Assembly (NCBI GenBank): GCA_050181835.1
Contig: JBFXCU010000005.1
Coordinates: forward strand, 1 to 64,000
Length of the DNA stretch: 64,000 bases
Reading direction: 5' to 3'
Source: CAILZL01 sp050181835
GTDB lineage: Bacteria; Pseudomonadota; Gammaproteobacteria; Steroidobacterales; Steroidobacteraceae
The notes under the pieces were generated by a model. It ran no database searches and was not told the origin of the DNA. It worked only from the letters and a program-made list of their open reading frames with translations. The translations under genes and the position numbers were made by a program. Of the stretch, positions 16,997-27,588 are shown piece after piece. How positions within the stretch are numbered: position 1 is the stretch's first letter; each line of letters opens with the position of its first letter.

Positions 16997-18547
16997 ATGG
17001 CCACCAGTAAATCCCCATCGATTAGCGCGCCAATCAAGCAAGCCGACGTTATTCAAAGCATTGCCGATGCGTTGCAATACATCTCCTATTATCACTCACC
17101 CGACTTCGTGAAAGCCATGGCGGTAGCGTATGACAAGGAACAAAGTGCCGCCGCCAAAGATGCCATCAAGCAGATTCTGGTGAATTCGCGTATGTGCGCT
17201 GAAGGTCATCGTCCGATTTGCCAGGACACCGGCATCGTGACCGTGTTCTGCAAGGTAGGCATGGGGGTGCAGTGGGATGCGACCATGACGCTGGATGAGA
17301 TGATCAACGAAGGTGTGCGCCGCGCTTACAATCTGCCGGAAAATCGCCTGCGTGCATCAATCGTGACGCCGCCTGCTTTTGCACGCAAGAACACGCGCGA
17401 TAACACTCCAGCGGTGATTCATACGGAGCTGGTGTCCGGCAACACGCTGGAGATTTCGGTCGCTGCCAAAGGTGGCGGATCAGAAAACAAGTCCAAACTG
17501 GGCATGCTCAATCCCTCTGACTCCATCGTTGACTTCATCTGCGAGATGATTCCCAAGATGGGCGCAGGCTGGTGTCCGCCCGGCGTATTGGGCATCGGCA
17601 TTGGCGGCACGGCAGAAAAGGCGATGGTGATGGCCAAGGAATCCTTGCTGCAACATATAGACATTGCTGAAGTACGCGCGCGCGGCCCACAGAATAACAT
17701 TGAGAAGTTACGTATGGAAATTATGGATCGTGTCAATGCGCTAGGTGTCGGCGCACAAGGTTTGGGTGGGCTGACTACCGTGCTGGATGTGAAAATTATT
17801 GATTACCCAACCCATGCCGCATCGCTGCCAGTTGCCATTATTCCTAACTGTGCCGCGACACGTCACGCGCACTTTGTGCTTGATGGCTCCGGCCCGGCAA
17901 CGCTTGATCCACCCGACATGAATGTATGGCCAAAACTGACCTATGAAGCGACGCCCGACGCCCGACGCGTAAACCTGGATACCCTGACCAAGGATGAGGT
18001 GGCCAAGTGGCAACCGGGTGAACGTATTCTGCTTAATGGCAAAATGCTCACAGGTCGTGATGCCGCACATAAACGTATTTGCGATTTGTTGGAATCAGGC
18101 AAGCCATTGCCTGAGGGCCTCGACTTCAATAATCGGGTTATTTACTACGTGGGGCCAGTTGATCCGGTGGGCAATGAGGTGGTTGGCCCTGCAGGCCCGA
18201 CTACCGCAACACGCATGGATAAATTTACTGAAACCATGCTTGGTAAAGCGGGATTGATTGCCATGATCGGTAAATCAGAGCGCGGCAACGAAGCCATTGA
18301 AGTAATCAAGCAACATAAAGCTGCGTACCTGATGGCAGTGGGTGGCTCCGCCTACCTAGTATCAAAAGCCATTCGCGCAAGCCGCGTTGTAGCTTTTCCT
18401 GAACTGGGCATGGAAGCAGTGTACGAGTTTGAAGTAAAAGAAATGCCAGTCACCGTGGCGGTAGACTCCAAGGGAGAGTCAGTACATACCACTGGCCCTG
18501 CTCTATGGAAGTCCAAGATTGCGGCAATCAAGGTGGCGGTGGAATAA
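16997..18547 (+). CDS. fumA: Class I fumarate hydratase
   Basis: Iron-sulfur fumarase that interconverts fumarate and malate in the TCA cycle. At 516 residues it is the single-chain form with alpha and beta domains fused. The alpha part carries RPICQDTGIVTVF, GGGSENKSKL and GWCPPGVLGIGIGGT, with cysteines suited to the [4Fe-4S] cluster. The beta part has LNGKMLTGRDAAHKRI and YYVGPVDPVGNEVVGPAGPTTATRMD. Length and motifs are typical. It stands alone between two hairpins. Confidence 0.93.
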   Translation: MATSKSPSISAPIKQADVIQSIADALQYISYYHSPDFVKAMAVAYDKEQSAAAKDAIKQILVNSRMCAEGHRPICQDTGIVTVFCKVGMGVQWDATMTLDEMINEGVRRAYNLPENRLRASIVTPPAFARKNTRDNTPAVIHTELVSGNTLEISVAAKGGGSENKSKLGMLNPSDSIVDFICEMIPKMGAGWCPPGVLGIGIGGTAEKAMVMAKESLLQHIDIAEVRARGPQNNIEKLRMEIMDRVNALGVGAQGLGGLTTVLDVKIIDYPTHAASLPVAIIPNCAATRHAHFVLDGSGPATLDPPDMNVWPKLTYEATPDARRVNLDTLTKDEVAKWQPGERILLNGKMLTGRDAAHKRICDLLESGKPLPEGLDFNNRVIYYVGPVDPVGNEVVGPAGPTTATRMDKFTETMLGKAGLIAMIGKSERGNEAIEVIKQHKAAYLMAVGGSAYLVSKAIRASRVVAFPELGMEAVYEFEVKEMPVTVAVDSKGESVHTTGPALWKSKIAAIKVAVE

Positions 18548-18550
18548 CCA

Positions 18551-18580
18551 TTTGGTGGCACATTAACTTGTGCCGCCAAA
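18551..18580. terminator. Bidirectional terminator between fumA and glgP
   Basis: TTTGGTGGCACA (18551-18562) pairs with TGTGCCGCCAAA (18569-18580) with one G-U pair and a six-base loop. It lies between two convergent genes, so it can serve both. Only short A/T runs flank it. Confidence 0.65.
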
Positions 18581-18630
18581 TAATTAGGGTTTAATCGCAG
18601 TAGAGATATGCTTGGGGACATTTCTACGCT

Positions 18631-21288
18631 CTACTGCATAAACCCCGCATGCACCTCATCCTGTGATAGCAGCTTAATTGGCACCGACTTGGCTTTCCAG
18701 ATATCACTGCAGTACTCACGAATCGACCGATCTGAGGAAAACTTACCGGTGCGCGCGGCATTCATAATCGACATGCGCGTCCAGTAGTCGCGATTCAAAT
18801 AGGCAGCAGACACGTCTTGCTGAACTTCCACATAGGAAGCGAAATCCGCAAACAACAGATAGGGATCGTGATACAACAAGCCATCCATCAAGCCACGGAA
18901 TAACTCAGTGTCACCGCGTGAGAAAAATCCGCTGCGTATCAATCCAATTACTTCTTTAAGTTCAGGATTGGCATGATAATAATCCTGCGGATTATAGCCA
19001 CTGGCTTTAAGTGCATAGACTTCGTCGGTGGCCAAACCAAACAGGAAGAAATTTTCTGCACCAACCTCTTCGCGGATTTCAACATTGGCACCATCCAATG
19101 TACCGATGGTCATGGCTCCATTCATGGAGAACTTCATATTACCAGTACCAGATGCCTCCTTGCCTGCTGTGGAAATCTGCTCAGATAAATCTGCAGCAGG
19201 GTAAATACGTTGGCCGTTAGTGACATTGAAGTTGGGCAGAAACACCACTTTCAATTGATCCCGAATACCGGGATCACGATTCACCATGTCTCCCACCGAC
19301 GTGATCAATTTTATAATCAACTTGGCGACGTGATAACCCGGCGCGGCTTTACCACCAAAAACAAACGTGCGAGGTGAAATTTCCAAATTCGGATTTTCCT
19401 TGAGCTTACGATACAAGGCAATGATGTGCAGCACGTTCAGATGCTGGCGTTTGTATTCGTGAATACGTTTTACCTGTACGTCAAACATGGATTCTGGATC
19501 AACTATTATCCCGGTGCGATCAGCAATCAACTTGGCAAACTGTTGTTTGTTGTTGCGTTTTATCTCCCACCATGATTTGCGGAACCCGGCATCATCTACA
19601 ATAGGTTCCAATTTCTTCAGCTCATCCAGGTTTTTGATCCAGTCCGTACCAATCGCCTCAGAGATCAGCGTGGTTAGCTGTGGATTCGCCAATACTACCC
19701 AGCGACGCGGTGTGACGCCGTTGGTTTTGTTACCGAACTTCTCAGGCCATAGTTCATAAAAGTCTTTGAGCACATCTTGCTTGAGTAGCTCCGAATGCAG
19801 CTCGGCTACGCCATTGATGGTATGACTACCAACACAGGCAAGGTGCGCCATCCGCACATAACGTTCGCCATGCTCATTAATCAATGACAGCCGTGATAGA
19901 CGCGCATCATCGCCCAAAAACTTGATGCGGACTTCATCCATAAAGCGCAGATTAATTTCATAAATAATTTCAAGATGACGCGGCAATACTTTACCGAATA
20001 ATCCCAGAGGCCATTGCTCCAACGCCTCCGGCAGCAACGTATGATTGGTATAAGCGAAGGTTCGCTGTGTTATTTCCCATGCATCATCCCATGGCAGTGC
20101 ATATTCATCGACCAAAAGCCGCATTAACTCCGCGACTGAAATGGCTGGATGGGTATCGTTCAACTGCACGGCGAATTTTTCATGAAAACGGCTGAGTGGA
20201 ATTTTTTGCACGGTGATAATACGCAGCATGTCCTTAAGAGAGCACGCAACAAAAAAATACTGCTGCTCCAGACGCAATTCCTTGCCCTTTACCTGCTCGT
20301 CATTCGGATACAATACCTTGCTGATATTTTCCGAGGTCACTTTCTGATTAACCGCGCCATAGTAATCACCGCGATTAAACACTGCGAAGTCGAATGATTC
20401 CGGTGCTTCCGATTTCCATAGCCGTAGCGTATTGGCTGTGTTGTTGTGATAGCCTAAAATCGGTGTGTCGTAAGGAATGCCATTCACTGTTTTTTCCGGC
20501 ACCCAGCGCACCCGCATCCGTTCATGCTCATCGACATAGGTTTCAGTGTGGCCGCCAAACTTCACCTCCTGTGCCCATTCCGGGCGAACAATTTCCCATG
20601 GATTGCCAAACTGCAGCCATTTGTCGGTTTTCTCTGCCTGCCAGCCATCAATAATACTTTGCTCGAAAATACCAAACTCATAACGAATGCCATAACCCAA
20701 GGCTGGCACTTCCAGAGTAGCCAGTGAATCAATAAAGCAGGCAGCCAACCGCCCTAACCCACCGTTACCCAGGCCTGGTTCTGCTTCTTGGGCCAGCAAC
20801 TCTTCGAAATTTAATCCAAGCTCGGTAATAGTCTCTTTGACCTGCTCGTAGATACCCAGATTGATCAGATTATTGCCCAAATGTGGCCCCATCAAAAACT
20901 CGGCGGACAAGTAGCAAACAGTACGCGAACCTTGCTGGGTATAAGCAGCAGCAGTACTGATCCAGCGATGTAATAGCCGGTCACGGACAGTGAAAGCCAG
21001 CGCCATGTAGTAGTCGTTCTTGGTGGCTAGCGCCGGAAATTTTCCTTGGATGTAGAAAAGGTTATCCAAGAAGGCACTTTTGAGCGTTTCCTTGCTCAAT
21101 CCAGTACGCTTGCCTTTAACTGGATCAGAGATATGTGCATTCACTGGCAAACCCACCACTTTATTTAAGCCGAACTTGGCTAAGCAATGTTGTGCAAGTT
21201 CCGTGCAATGATGATGGCTACAAACACTTTCTACGAATAGTCGGGTTAAATCGGATCGACTGAGATGTCGCCATCGCTGCGCAACCAT
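18631..21288 (-). CDS. glgP: Glycogen/maltodextrin phosphorylase
   Basis: Releases glucose-1-phosphate from alpha-1,4-glucans, with PLP as cofactor. Motifs: YLSAEFLMGPHLGNNLINLG, EPGLGNGGLGRLAACFIDS, KRIHEYKRQHLN, and the PLP-lysine block EASGTGNMKFSMNGAMTIGT near the C-terminus. It is 885 residues, 50-60 more than usual. The extra part is N-terminal (MVAQRWRHLSRSDLTRLF...), so the true start may lie downstream of 21288, but no other start is clearly better. It sits 64 bp downstream of the allophanate hydrolase gene on the same strand. No other glycogen genes are in the window. Confidence 0.93.
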   Translation of the reverse strand: MVAQRWRHLSRSDLTRLFVESVCSHHHCTELAQHCLAKFGLNKVVGLPVNAHISDPVKGKRTGLSKETLKSAFLDNLFYIQGKFPALATKNDYYMALAFTVRDRLLHRWISTAAAYTQQGSRTVCYLSAEFLMGPHLGNNLINLGIYEQVKETITELGLNFEELLAQEAEPGLGNGGLGRLAACFIDSLATLEVPALGYGIRYEFGIFEQSIIDGWQAEKTDKWLQFGNPWEIVRPEWAQEVKFGGHTETYVDEHERMRVRWVPEKTVNGIPYDTPILGYHNNTANTLRLWKSEAPESFDFAVFNRGDYYGAVNQKVTSENISKVLYPNDEQVKGKELRLEQQYFFVACSLKDMLRIITVQKIPLSRFHEKFAVQLNDTHPAISVAELMRLLVDEYALPWDDAWEITQRTFAYTNHTLLPEALEQWPLGLFGKVLPRHLEIIYEINLRFMDEVRIKFLGDDARLSRLSLINEHGERYVRMAHLACVGSHTINGVAELHSELLKQDVLKDFYELWPEKFGNKTNGVTPRRWVVLANPQLTTLISEAIGTDWIKNLDELKKLEPIVDDAGFRKSWWEIKRNNKQQFAKLIADRTGIIVDPESMFDVQVKRIHEYKRQHLNVLHIIALYRKLKENPNLEISPRTFVFGGKAAPGYHVAKLIIKLITSVGDMVNRDPGIRDQLKVVFLPNFNVTNGQRIYPAADLSEQISTAGKEASGTGNMKFSMNGAMTIGTLDGANVEIREEVGAENFFLFGLATDEVYALKASGYNPQDYYHANPELKEVIGLIRSGFFSRGDTELFRGLMDGLLYHDPYLLFADFASYVEVQQDVSAAYLNRDYWTRMSIMNAARTGKFSSDRSIREYCSDIWKAKSVPIKLLSQDEVHAGFMQ

Positions 21289-21352
21289 GATGGATGAAAC
21301 TCTTCACCAGGTAACGCACCACTAGCGACCATCACCCTCACAATTTGCACAT

Positions 21353-23158
21353 CTACTGTGCACTACTCAGATAACCACGCCAGCCACCAAATACGGAAAT
21401 ATCACGGGCCGAATTGATTGCATGAGCTTCGCACAAAAAACCAGTGATAGACTCGCCATCTTGCAGTAGCACTTTGCCCAAACATAGAGGTGCAGGAATG
21501 CCAGCAATGAAACTACCCCAGTGAGATTTTGGCATAGCCCATACCTCGACTTCGATTTGCACACCGTCTGACTCAACTTGCACGAGGCCAGGTCGTTGTG
21601 ACTGCTCACCGGATAAAGCATAAAAACGATACCGTGCAGCCGTGCGCGCATGCTGTAAGAAGTAAGCACCTCGACTAGTGAGCTGGTGATTCAATGGCAA
21701 CCCGCGCATATGCGATCCACATACGACAATAGGTACAAAATCCGGCAAGACATCTGGCCAGTGATTATCCGTTGGCAGCCCCCAAGGCATGGCACCGAGG
21801 CTGCTGACACTAGCGTGCTGCATGCGATCAGCCAGCGATAACAAAGCTTCATCGGTATCGCGTTCCGAAAACAGCATGATACCAAATGGCAAACCATCAT
21901 TGCGAAAGCCAGTGGGTACTGCGACCGCCGCCAGATCCAGCAGGTTCATAAAATTGGTATAATAACCCAAATTTGAATTGAGCCGGATGGGGTCTGCTTC
22001 TATTTCGGCTATACGATAGATAGTACCTGCCGTCGGCGTCATGAATACTTCGGCTTGCAACATTAGAGTGGCGGCAGCGCGTTTCAGCGCCTGTAAGTGA
22101 TATTTAGCTTTGAACGTTTGTACAGCACTATGATTGCGCGCTGTCATAGTGATCTCGCGTGTCACGGAATGTAGCGAATGTGGTTGTTGCTCAATAAAGT
22201 TCTCGATAGCAGCATAGCGTTCCGCCACCCATGGCCCTGTGTATAACAACTGTGCAGCTTCAAACAACGACGTAAAATCCAGTTCAATTATTTGTCCACC
22301 CAATGATTCAATATTGCGTTGTGCAATATCAAAGAGACGCGCGTACTCAGTATCATCAAAGAACTGTAATTGCTCTTGCCTGGGCACCCCAACTCGAAAC
22401 GTATCCGCCTGCATACCACTGACACGATCGGAAGTACGTAGTGGCTGCGACCATGGATCAGTCTGGTCATAGCCTTGCGCAACATGCAGCACGGTGGCCG
22501 CATCTACAGCGGTCAAGGCGAAAATTGAAATGCAATCAATACTGCGGCACGCGGGCACTAAGCCAGTTGTACTCAAACGCCCGCAACTGGGTTTTAAGCC
22601 AATCAAGTTATTGAATGCGGCAGGTACTCTACCGGAGCCGGCAGTATCGGTTCCTAATGCGAAACTCGCATAACCCAACGCCACTGCCAATGCAGAGCCA
22701 GAACTGGAGCCACCGGAAATATATTCCGGATTAAAACTGTTATTGCCTGTGCCGTACGGCGAGCGCGTGCCCACCAGGCCAGTAGCGAACTGATCCATGT
22801 TGGCTTTGCCGAGTGGAATGGCGCCAGCATCAATCAACCGTTGCACCACGAAGGCCGACTGCTGCGGCGTGTAAGCAAACTCAGGACACCCTGCCGTAGT
22901 CGGAATTTGTGCAAGATCGATGTTGTCCTTGATCACAAACGGTACACCGTATAAAGGCAACTCGGATGGCCTATCCTGCAACACTGACACATAGCTAAAT
23001 ACCTGCGCCTCGCTCAGGCGAGTGATCCATACATGGTGCTCCGGCGAATCGTTAATACGCTGTAATAGTTTGCGATAAAACTCTGTAACAGTATTGGGCT
23101 GGCTACGGAACCCAGCCAATAAGTCATTGATCAACAGCGGTACAACATCATTACTCAT
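21353..23158 (-). CDS. atzF: Allophanate hydrolase
   Basis: Hydrolyses allophanate to ammonia and CO2, the last step of urea-carboxylase or guanidine-carboxylase pathways. The N-terminal ~440 residues form an amidase-signature domain with the Ser-cisSer-Lys triad region (VIKDNIDL, GGSSSGSALAVALGYASFALGTDTAGS). The last ~130 residues form the C-terminal AtzF domain (AMPKSHWGSFIAGIPAPLCLGKV). At 601 residues it is the usual size. Its start overlaps the carboxylase stop by 4 bp (ATGA), so it is the last gene of the leftward guanidine operon. Confidence 0.93.
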   Translation of the reverse strand: MSNDVVPLLINDLLAGFRSQPNTVTEFYRKLLQRINDSPEHHVWITRLSEAQVFSYVSVLQDRPSELPLYGVPFVIKDNIDLAQIPTTAGCPEFAYTPQQSAFVVQRLIDAGAIPLGKANMDQFATGLVGTRSPYGTGNNSFNPEYISGGSSSGSALAVALGYASFALGTDTAGSGRVPAAFNNLIGLKPSCGRLSTTGLVPACRSIDCISIFALTAVDAATVLHVAQGYDQTDPWSQPLRTSDRVSGMQADTFRVGVPRQEQLQFFDDTEYARLFDIAQRNIESLGGQIIELDFTSLFEAAQLLYTGPWVAERYAAIENFIEQQPHSLHSVTREITMTARNHSAVQTFKAKYHLQALKRAAATLMLQAEVFMTPTAGTIYRIAEIEADPIRLNSNLGYYTNFMNLLDLAAVAVPTGFRNDGLPFGIMLFSERDTDEALLSLADRMQHASVSSLGAMPWGLPTDNHWPDVLPDFVPIVVCGSHMRGLPLNHQLTSRGAYFLQHARTAARYRFYALSGEQSQRPGLVQVESDGVQIEVEVWAMPKSHWGSFIAGIPAPLCLGKVLLQDGESITGFLCEAHAINSARDISVFGGWRGYLSSAQ

Positions 23159-26100
23159 TCACGATCACTCACTTGTGCAGTCAGGGGACGGACTACCGCA
23201 ATGATTTCACCAGCGGTGACTGGCTTGCCCTTGGTACAGCGCAATTCCACTACTGCACACGCCTCATCCATAGTCACCGGGATTTCCATTTTCATCGCTT
23301 CTATCACTAGCAATTCCGCATCTGCACTCAATGTTGCACCAACCGCTACGGTTAACTGCCAGACGCTGCCAGTGACCGGTGCAACTATGCCAATACAATC
23401 ACTAGGGATGTCAGCGGCGATTTCATACGCAGGAGTGACATTTTCACTATCAAAACTTAGTTGTCCTGCCGCTGCCCAGCGTTGTCGTTCGGCCTCGAAA
23501 GCGGTCTGCTGCCTCTTCTTGAAGAGACTGATAGATTCCTTGTTGCTAGCTAAAAACTCGCGATAGTCGTGTAACCGCAAGCTGGTTTGCTCTATGGATA
23601 AGTTGAATCTCCCTTCGATAAATTCATTACGCATCTGCAACAACTCGGCAGCGCTGACTGGATAGAAACGAATCTGATCGAAAAAACGCAGTAGCCACTG
23701 CTTGCCATCCTGAAAATCTTGTGTCCGTCGATATCGATTCCACATTTGCACGGTACGCCCGACAAACTGATAGCCACCCGGTCCTTCCATGCCATATACA
23801 CAGAGATAGGCACCACCAATGCCTACTGCATTTTCCGGTGTCCACGTACGTGCCGGGTTGTACTTGGTGGTTACTAGGCGATGGCGCGGATCAAGTGGCG
23901 TGGCCACTGGCGCACCAAGGTAGACATCACCCAGCCCCATCACCAAGTAACTGGCGGCAAACAGGATGTTCTGCACATCATCGATCGAATCAAGTCCATT
24001 GATGCGGCGGATGAATTCGATATTGCTGGGACACCACGGCGCATCCGCACGCACTGACTGCGTGTATTTTACAATTGCCAGTTGCGTGGCCGGATCATCC
24101 CATGACAATGGAAGATGAACGATACGACTGGGCACCTCTATATCATCGACTGCAGGTAGCGCGCGTTCGGCAAGCAACAGCTCCTGCAATAATTGCGACT
24201 GGGTAATCACGTAACCATCGTAGTGGACTTGCAACGAACGAATACCCGGCGTTAGCTCTAGTACACCTGGCAGCTGGCATGATTGCAGATGCTGCATCAG
24301 CACATGCACCCGAAAACGTAGTTCCAGATCCAGCACCTGCTCGCCGTACTCAACCAGCATATAACTGTCACCAGCTTGTCGATAACAAACCGAAGGTGTT
24401 GCCTCGCTAGCTTCGGTCACTGCAAGAATTGCTGTCGTAGGAGCAACTCGCGTGCCGCCTTTCATCGGCATCAAGCTCAGTGACAAGCATTCGTGGATCA
24501 CGCCAGTATCAATAGCCTGCTCGATTGCCTGTTGTAACGACACTGCTTGCTGATAATCGATGCACTGAAACTCGATGGTGTCACCGGGTCGCAGCTGGCC
24601 GATCTTCCACAGCTCAGCCTGCACGATGGTAACTGGACACACAAAGCCGCCAAGGCTAGGGCCATCTGGCCCAAGAATGACCGGCATGTCACCAGTGAAA
24701 TCCACTGCACCAATGGCATAGGCATTATCGTGAATGTTGGAGGGATGCAAACCGGCCTCACCGCCATCACGTCGCGCCCATTGTGGTTTCGGGCCAATCA
24801 AACGCACGCCAGTGCGACTGGAGTTGTAATGCACCTGCCAGTGCGTACTGAAAAACGCATCGATGTCAGCTGGGGTGAAAAAATCCGGCGCACCATGCGG
24901 GCCGTACATCACTGCAATCTGCCAGTGCGAGCCATACTGTGGAATCAATTGTTGTGGGACGCTGGCGCAGTGCACCAACGATTGATGTAACGAATCCGGA
25001 AGCGGTCGAATTCGCAGCACATCACCCACACATAACGCTCGGCCACCATGACCACCGAACTGACCTAGCGTAAACGTTGCACAGCTTCCCATGTACTGCG
25101 GCACATCAAACCCACCCTGCACGGCCAGATAGCTGCGCTGCCCCGCGCCTTGAATGCCGCGCAGCTTGAGCACAGCGCCACGCTTGACTGGTACTGCACA
25201 CCAGAATGGCACCTTCTCGCCATCCAGATCTGCACGCATCTGCGCACCCGTTAACGCAATAATCGTATCAGAGTCAAATTTTAGCGTCGGACCCGCCACG
25301 GTCATTTCTAGCGCGGCGATGCCAGCATCATTACCCAGTATCCGGTTTGCGATACGAAAGGCGTAATGATCCATCGGCCCGGAGGGCGGCACACCAATGT
25401 CCCAGTACCCCATTCGACCCGGATAGTCTTGGATACAGGTCTGGGTGCCGCCTTGTAGCACTTCAATTGCTGTCGAGTGAAACTCCTTACTGTTCAAGTA
25501 GCGGGTATATTGCTCGCCAGACACAAACACCGGATCCGCGAGTACTGCACGCAAGTAGTCGAGATTAGTTTCGATGCCGTACAGCTGCGTCTCTGCCAAC
25601 GCAATCTGCAACTGCTGCAAAGCCTGCTCACGTGTATCGGCATGGCTTATCAGCTTGCCCAGCATCGGATCGTAATACGCAGGGACATCGGTACCAGCAC
25701 GCACCCAACTATCAACACGAATACCTTGTGGTAGCACAACTTCCGTGAGCAAGCCACTAGAGGGACGAAAATTGCGCGCGGGATTTTCCGCATATAGCCG
25801 CACTTGAATGGAATGGCCTTGTGGTTGATACACGTAGTTGTGTAACAAAGATGGCTGACCCGCCGCCACGTTAATCATCCACTCCACTAGATCCACACCG
25901 GTAACTTGTTCGGTAACACCATGCTCTACTTGCAAGCGGGTATTCACTTCCAGAAAGTAGAACTGCGCACTGTGGATGTCGTAAACAAACTCAACCGTAC
26001 CCGCTGATTGATAATTAACTGACTTCGCCAGACGCACCGCACTGGCCATAAGTTCTGCACGGAGAGAATCACTCAATCCCGGCGCGGGGGTTTCTTCCAC

Positions 26101-26826
26101 AACTTTTTGATTACGGCGTTGTAGCGAGCAATCGCGTTCACCCAATGCCACAACACCACCGCGACCATCACCAAATATCTGTACCTCAATATGGCGCGCA
26201 CGTCCCACATATTTTTCCAAAAACATGCCGCCTTGACTGAAATTAGTATTCGCAAGGCGTTCAACTGAATAAAACGCGTCGCGCAACTCGGCCTCGTCAT
26301 GACATAGCTGCATGCCAATGCCACCACCGCCTGCGGTACTTTTTAGCATTAAGGGATAACTAATGCGCTGCGCTTCGACCGCCGCGTGTTCGAGATCAGT
26401 CAGTAAGCCACTGCCGGGAAGCATCGGTACACTGGCCCGCTCTGCCAACGCTCTTGCGGTGTGCTTCAGACCAAAATCACGCATCTGTTGTGGCGTCGGA
26501 CCGATAAAAACAATCCCGGCTGCAGCGCAAGCTTCGGCGAAGCTGGAGTTCTCACTCAGAAAGCCATAGCCGGGATGAATCGCATCAACGCCAAGCCGTT
26601 TGGCAACGGCCAGTAGCGTATCTTGCTGCAAATAGCTTTCGGCTGCGGGTGCTGGGCCGATACACACGGCTTCATCAGCCTGTATCACATGCAACGAATG
26701 CTGATCGGCTTCTGAATATACCGCGACGGATTGAATTCTCATTTTCCGTAGAGTACGAATGATCCGGCAAGCAATGGTACCGCGATTCGCTATCAGTACT
26801 TTCTTGAATAAAAACTTATTAGACAC
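23155..26826 (-). CDS. Biotin-dependent urea/guanidine carboxylase
   Basis: ATP- and biotin-dependent carboxylase of about 1220 residues. Domains in order: biotin carboxylase (KVLIANRGTIACRIIRTLRK, HPGYGFLSENSSFAEACAAAG, FLEVNTRLQVEHGVTE), a KipA-like and KipI-like carboxyltransferase region (ALTGAQMRADLDGEKV, GPDGPSLGGFVCPVTI), and a C-terminal biotinyl domain with VIEAMKMEIPV. This layout is urea carboxylase. Because it is grouped with two DUF1989 subunits and a transporter under a guanidine riboswitch, guanidine is the more likely substrate. The start is uncertain: GTG at 26826 places the protein just before the conserved FKKVLIANRG; a TTG at 26865 gives 13 more residues. Confidence 0.92.
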   Translation of the reverse strand: MSNKFLFKKVLIANRGTIACRIIRTLRKMRIQSVAVYSEADQHSLHVIQADEAVCIGPAPAAESYLQQDTLLAVAKRLGVDAIHPGYGFLSENSSFAEACAAAGIVFIGPTPQQMRDFGLKHTARALAERASVPMLPGSGLLTDLEHAAVEAQRISYPLMLKSTAGGGGIGMQLCHDEAELRDAFYSVERLANTNFSQGGMFLEKYVGRARHIEVQIFGDGRGGVVALGERDCSLQRRNQKVVEETPAPGLSDSLRAELMASAVRLAKSVNYQSAGTVEFVYDIHSAQFYFLEVNTRLQVEHGVTEQVTGVDLVEWMINVAAGQPSLLHNYVYQPQGHSIQVRLYAENPARNFRPSSGLLTEVVLPQGIRVDSWVRAGTDVPAYYDPMLGKLISHADTREQALQQLQIALAETQLYGIETNLDYLRAVLADPVFVSGEQYTRYLNSKEFHSTAIEVLQGGTQTCIQDYPGRMGYWDIGVPPSGPMDHYAFRIANRILGNDAGIAALEMTVAGPTLKFDSDTIIALTGAQMRADLDGEKVPFWCAVPVKRGAVLKLRGIQGAGQRSYLAVQGGFDVPQYMGSCATFTLGQFGGHGGRALCVGDVLRIRPLPDSLHQSLVHCASVPQQLIPQYGSHWQIAVMYGPHGAPDFFTPADIDAFFSTHWQVHYNSSRTGVRLIGPKPQWARRDGGEAGLHPSNIHDNAYAIGAVDFTGDMPVILGPDGPSLGGFVCPVTIVQAELWKIGQLRPGDTIEFQCIDYQQAVSLQQAIEQAIDTGVIHECLSLSLMPMKGGTRVAPTTAILAVTEASEATPSVCYRQAGDSYMLVEYGEQVLDLELRFRVHVLMQHLQSCQLPGVLELTPGIRSLQVHYDGYVITQSQLLQELLLAERALPAVDDIEVPSRIVHLPLSWDDPATQLAIVKYTQSVRADAPWCPSNIEFIRRINGLDSIDDVQNILFAASYLVMGLGDVYLGAPVATPLDPRHRLVTTKYNPARTWTPENAVGIGGAYLCVYGMEGPGGYQFVGRTVQMWNRYRRTQDFQDGKQWLLRFFDQIRFYPVSAAELLQMRNEFIEGRFNLSIEQTSLRLHDYREFLASNKESISLFKKRQQTAFEAERQRWAAAGQLSFDSENVTPAYEIAADIPSDCIGIVAPVTGSVWQLTVAVGATLSADAELLVIEAMKMEIPVTMDEACAVVELRCTKGKPVTAGEIIAVVRPLTAQVSDRE

Positions 26827-26940
26827 TGGCCGTGACCCTTGACTGCTGCCAGGTCGTCCCAGCAAGTAAATGAGGATCTGCGAGTCGTCCCGCAGAATAA
26901 CCTTGATAGCAAGATTATCTGGCTTGGCAATACGCTGGTA

Positions 26941-27579
26941 TCAAGTCCACACCAGCAACTGTACCGGTGTCGGGTTAAAAGCATTGCAGGGATTATTCAA
27001 CTGTGGGCAATTGGAGATTAACACCAGCACATCCATCTCGGCCCGCATTTCCACGTAGCGACCGGCGGCAGAAATTCCATCAGCAAAGCGAAGATCACCG
27101 TCCGGGGACACCGGCACATTCATGAAAAAATTAATATTGCTGGCCAAATCGCGCTTGCTTAGACCATAGTGATTGTGTGCCAGTGCTTTGAGAAAGCTAT
27201 CACGACAGCTATGCATATCGCGCTTGTTTAATGCATAACGCACCGTATTGCTCTCCGCAGAGCAGGCGCCACCCAATGTATCGTGACGACCACAGGTATC
27301 GGCCACAATGGTGAGCAAGGTATTGCCCTGATTTGATAGCAGCTTGCTGCCAGTGCTGAGGTAAATATTTCCCTGCGCACGAATAGTGTCATTAGCGCTG
27401 TAGCGTTCTTCAGTATCGGCAGCGTTGTAAAACAAGGTGTCAACCGCTTGGTTACCGTGCACATCGACGATACGAAATACTTGCCCGGCCCTGACCACCC
27501 CTAGCCATGGTTCACCCGCAGGTACTACGGTATTGATGCTGGCTTGGCTAGTAGAAAGCGTACTTTCCGCAATACTCAT
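26941..27579 (-). CDS. DUF1989 subunit (urea carboxylase-associated protein 1; carboxyguanidine deiminase subunit)
   Basis: 212 residues, DUF1989 family. Motifs include QAVDTLFYNAADTEERYSANDT, a Cys/His-rich block DTCGRHDTLGGACSAESNTV, and SINFF-like NINFFMNVPVSPDG. Pairs of such proteins have been reported to form the carboxyguanidine deiminase that makes allophanate after guanidine carboxylation; that role is inferred here from family and context. It starts 9 bp after its paralog and lies upstream of the carboxylase. Confidence 0.88.
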   Translation of the reverse strand: MSIAESTLSTSQASINTVVPAGEPWLGVVRAGQVFRIVDVHGNQAVDTLFYNAADTEERYSANDTIRAQGNIYLSTGSKLLSNQGNTLLTIVADTCGRHDTLGGACSAESNTVRYALNKRDMHSCRDSFLKALAHNHYGLSKRDLASNINFFMNVPVSPDGDLRFADGISAAGRYVEMRAEMDVLVLISNCPQLNNPCNAFNPTPVQLLVWT

Positions 27580-27588
27580 AAACTATGC

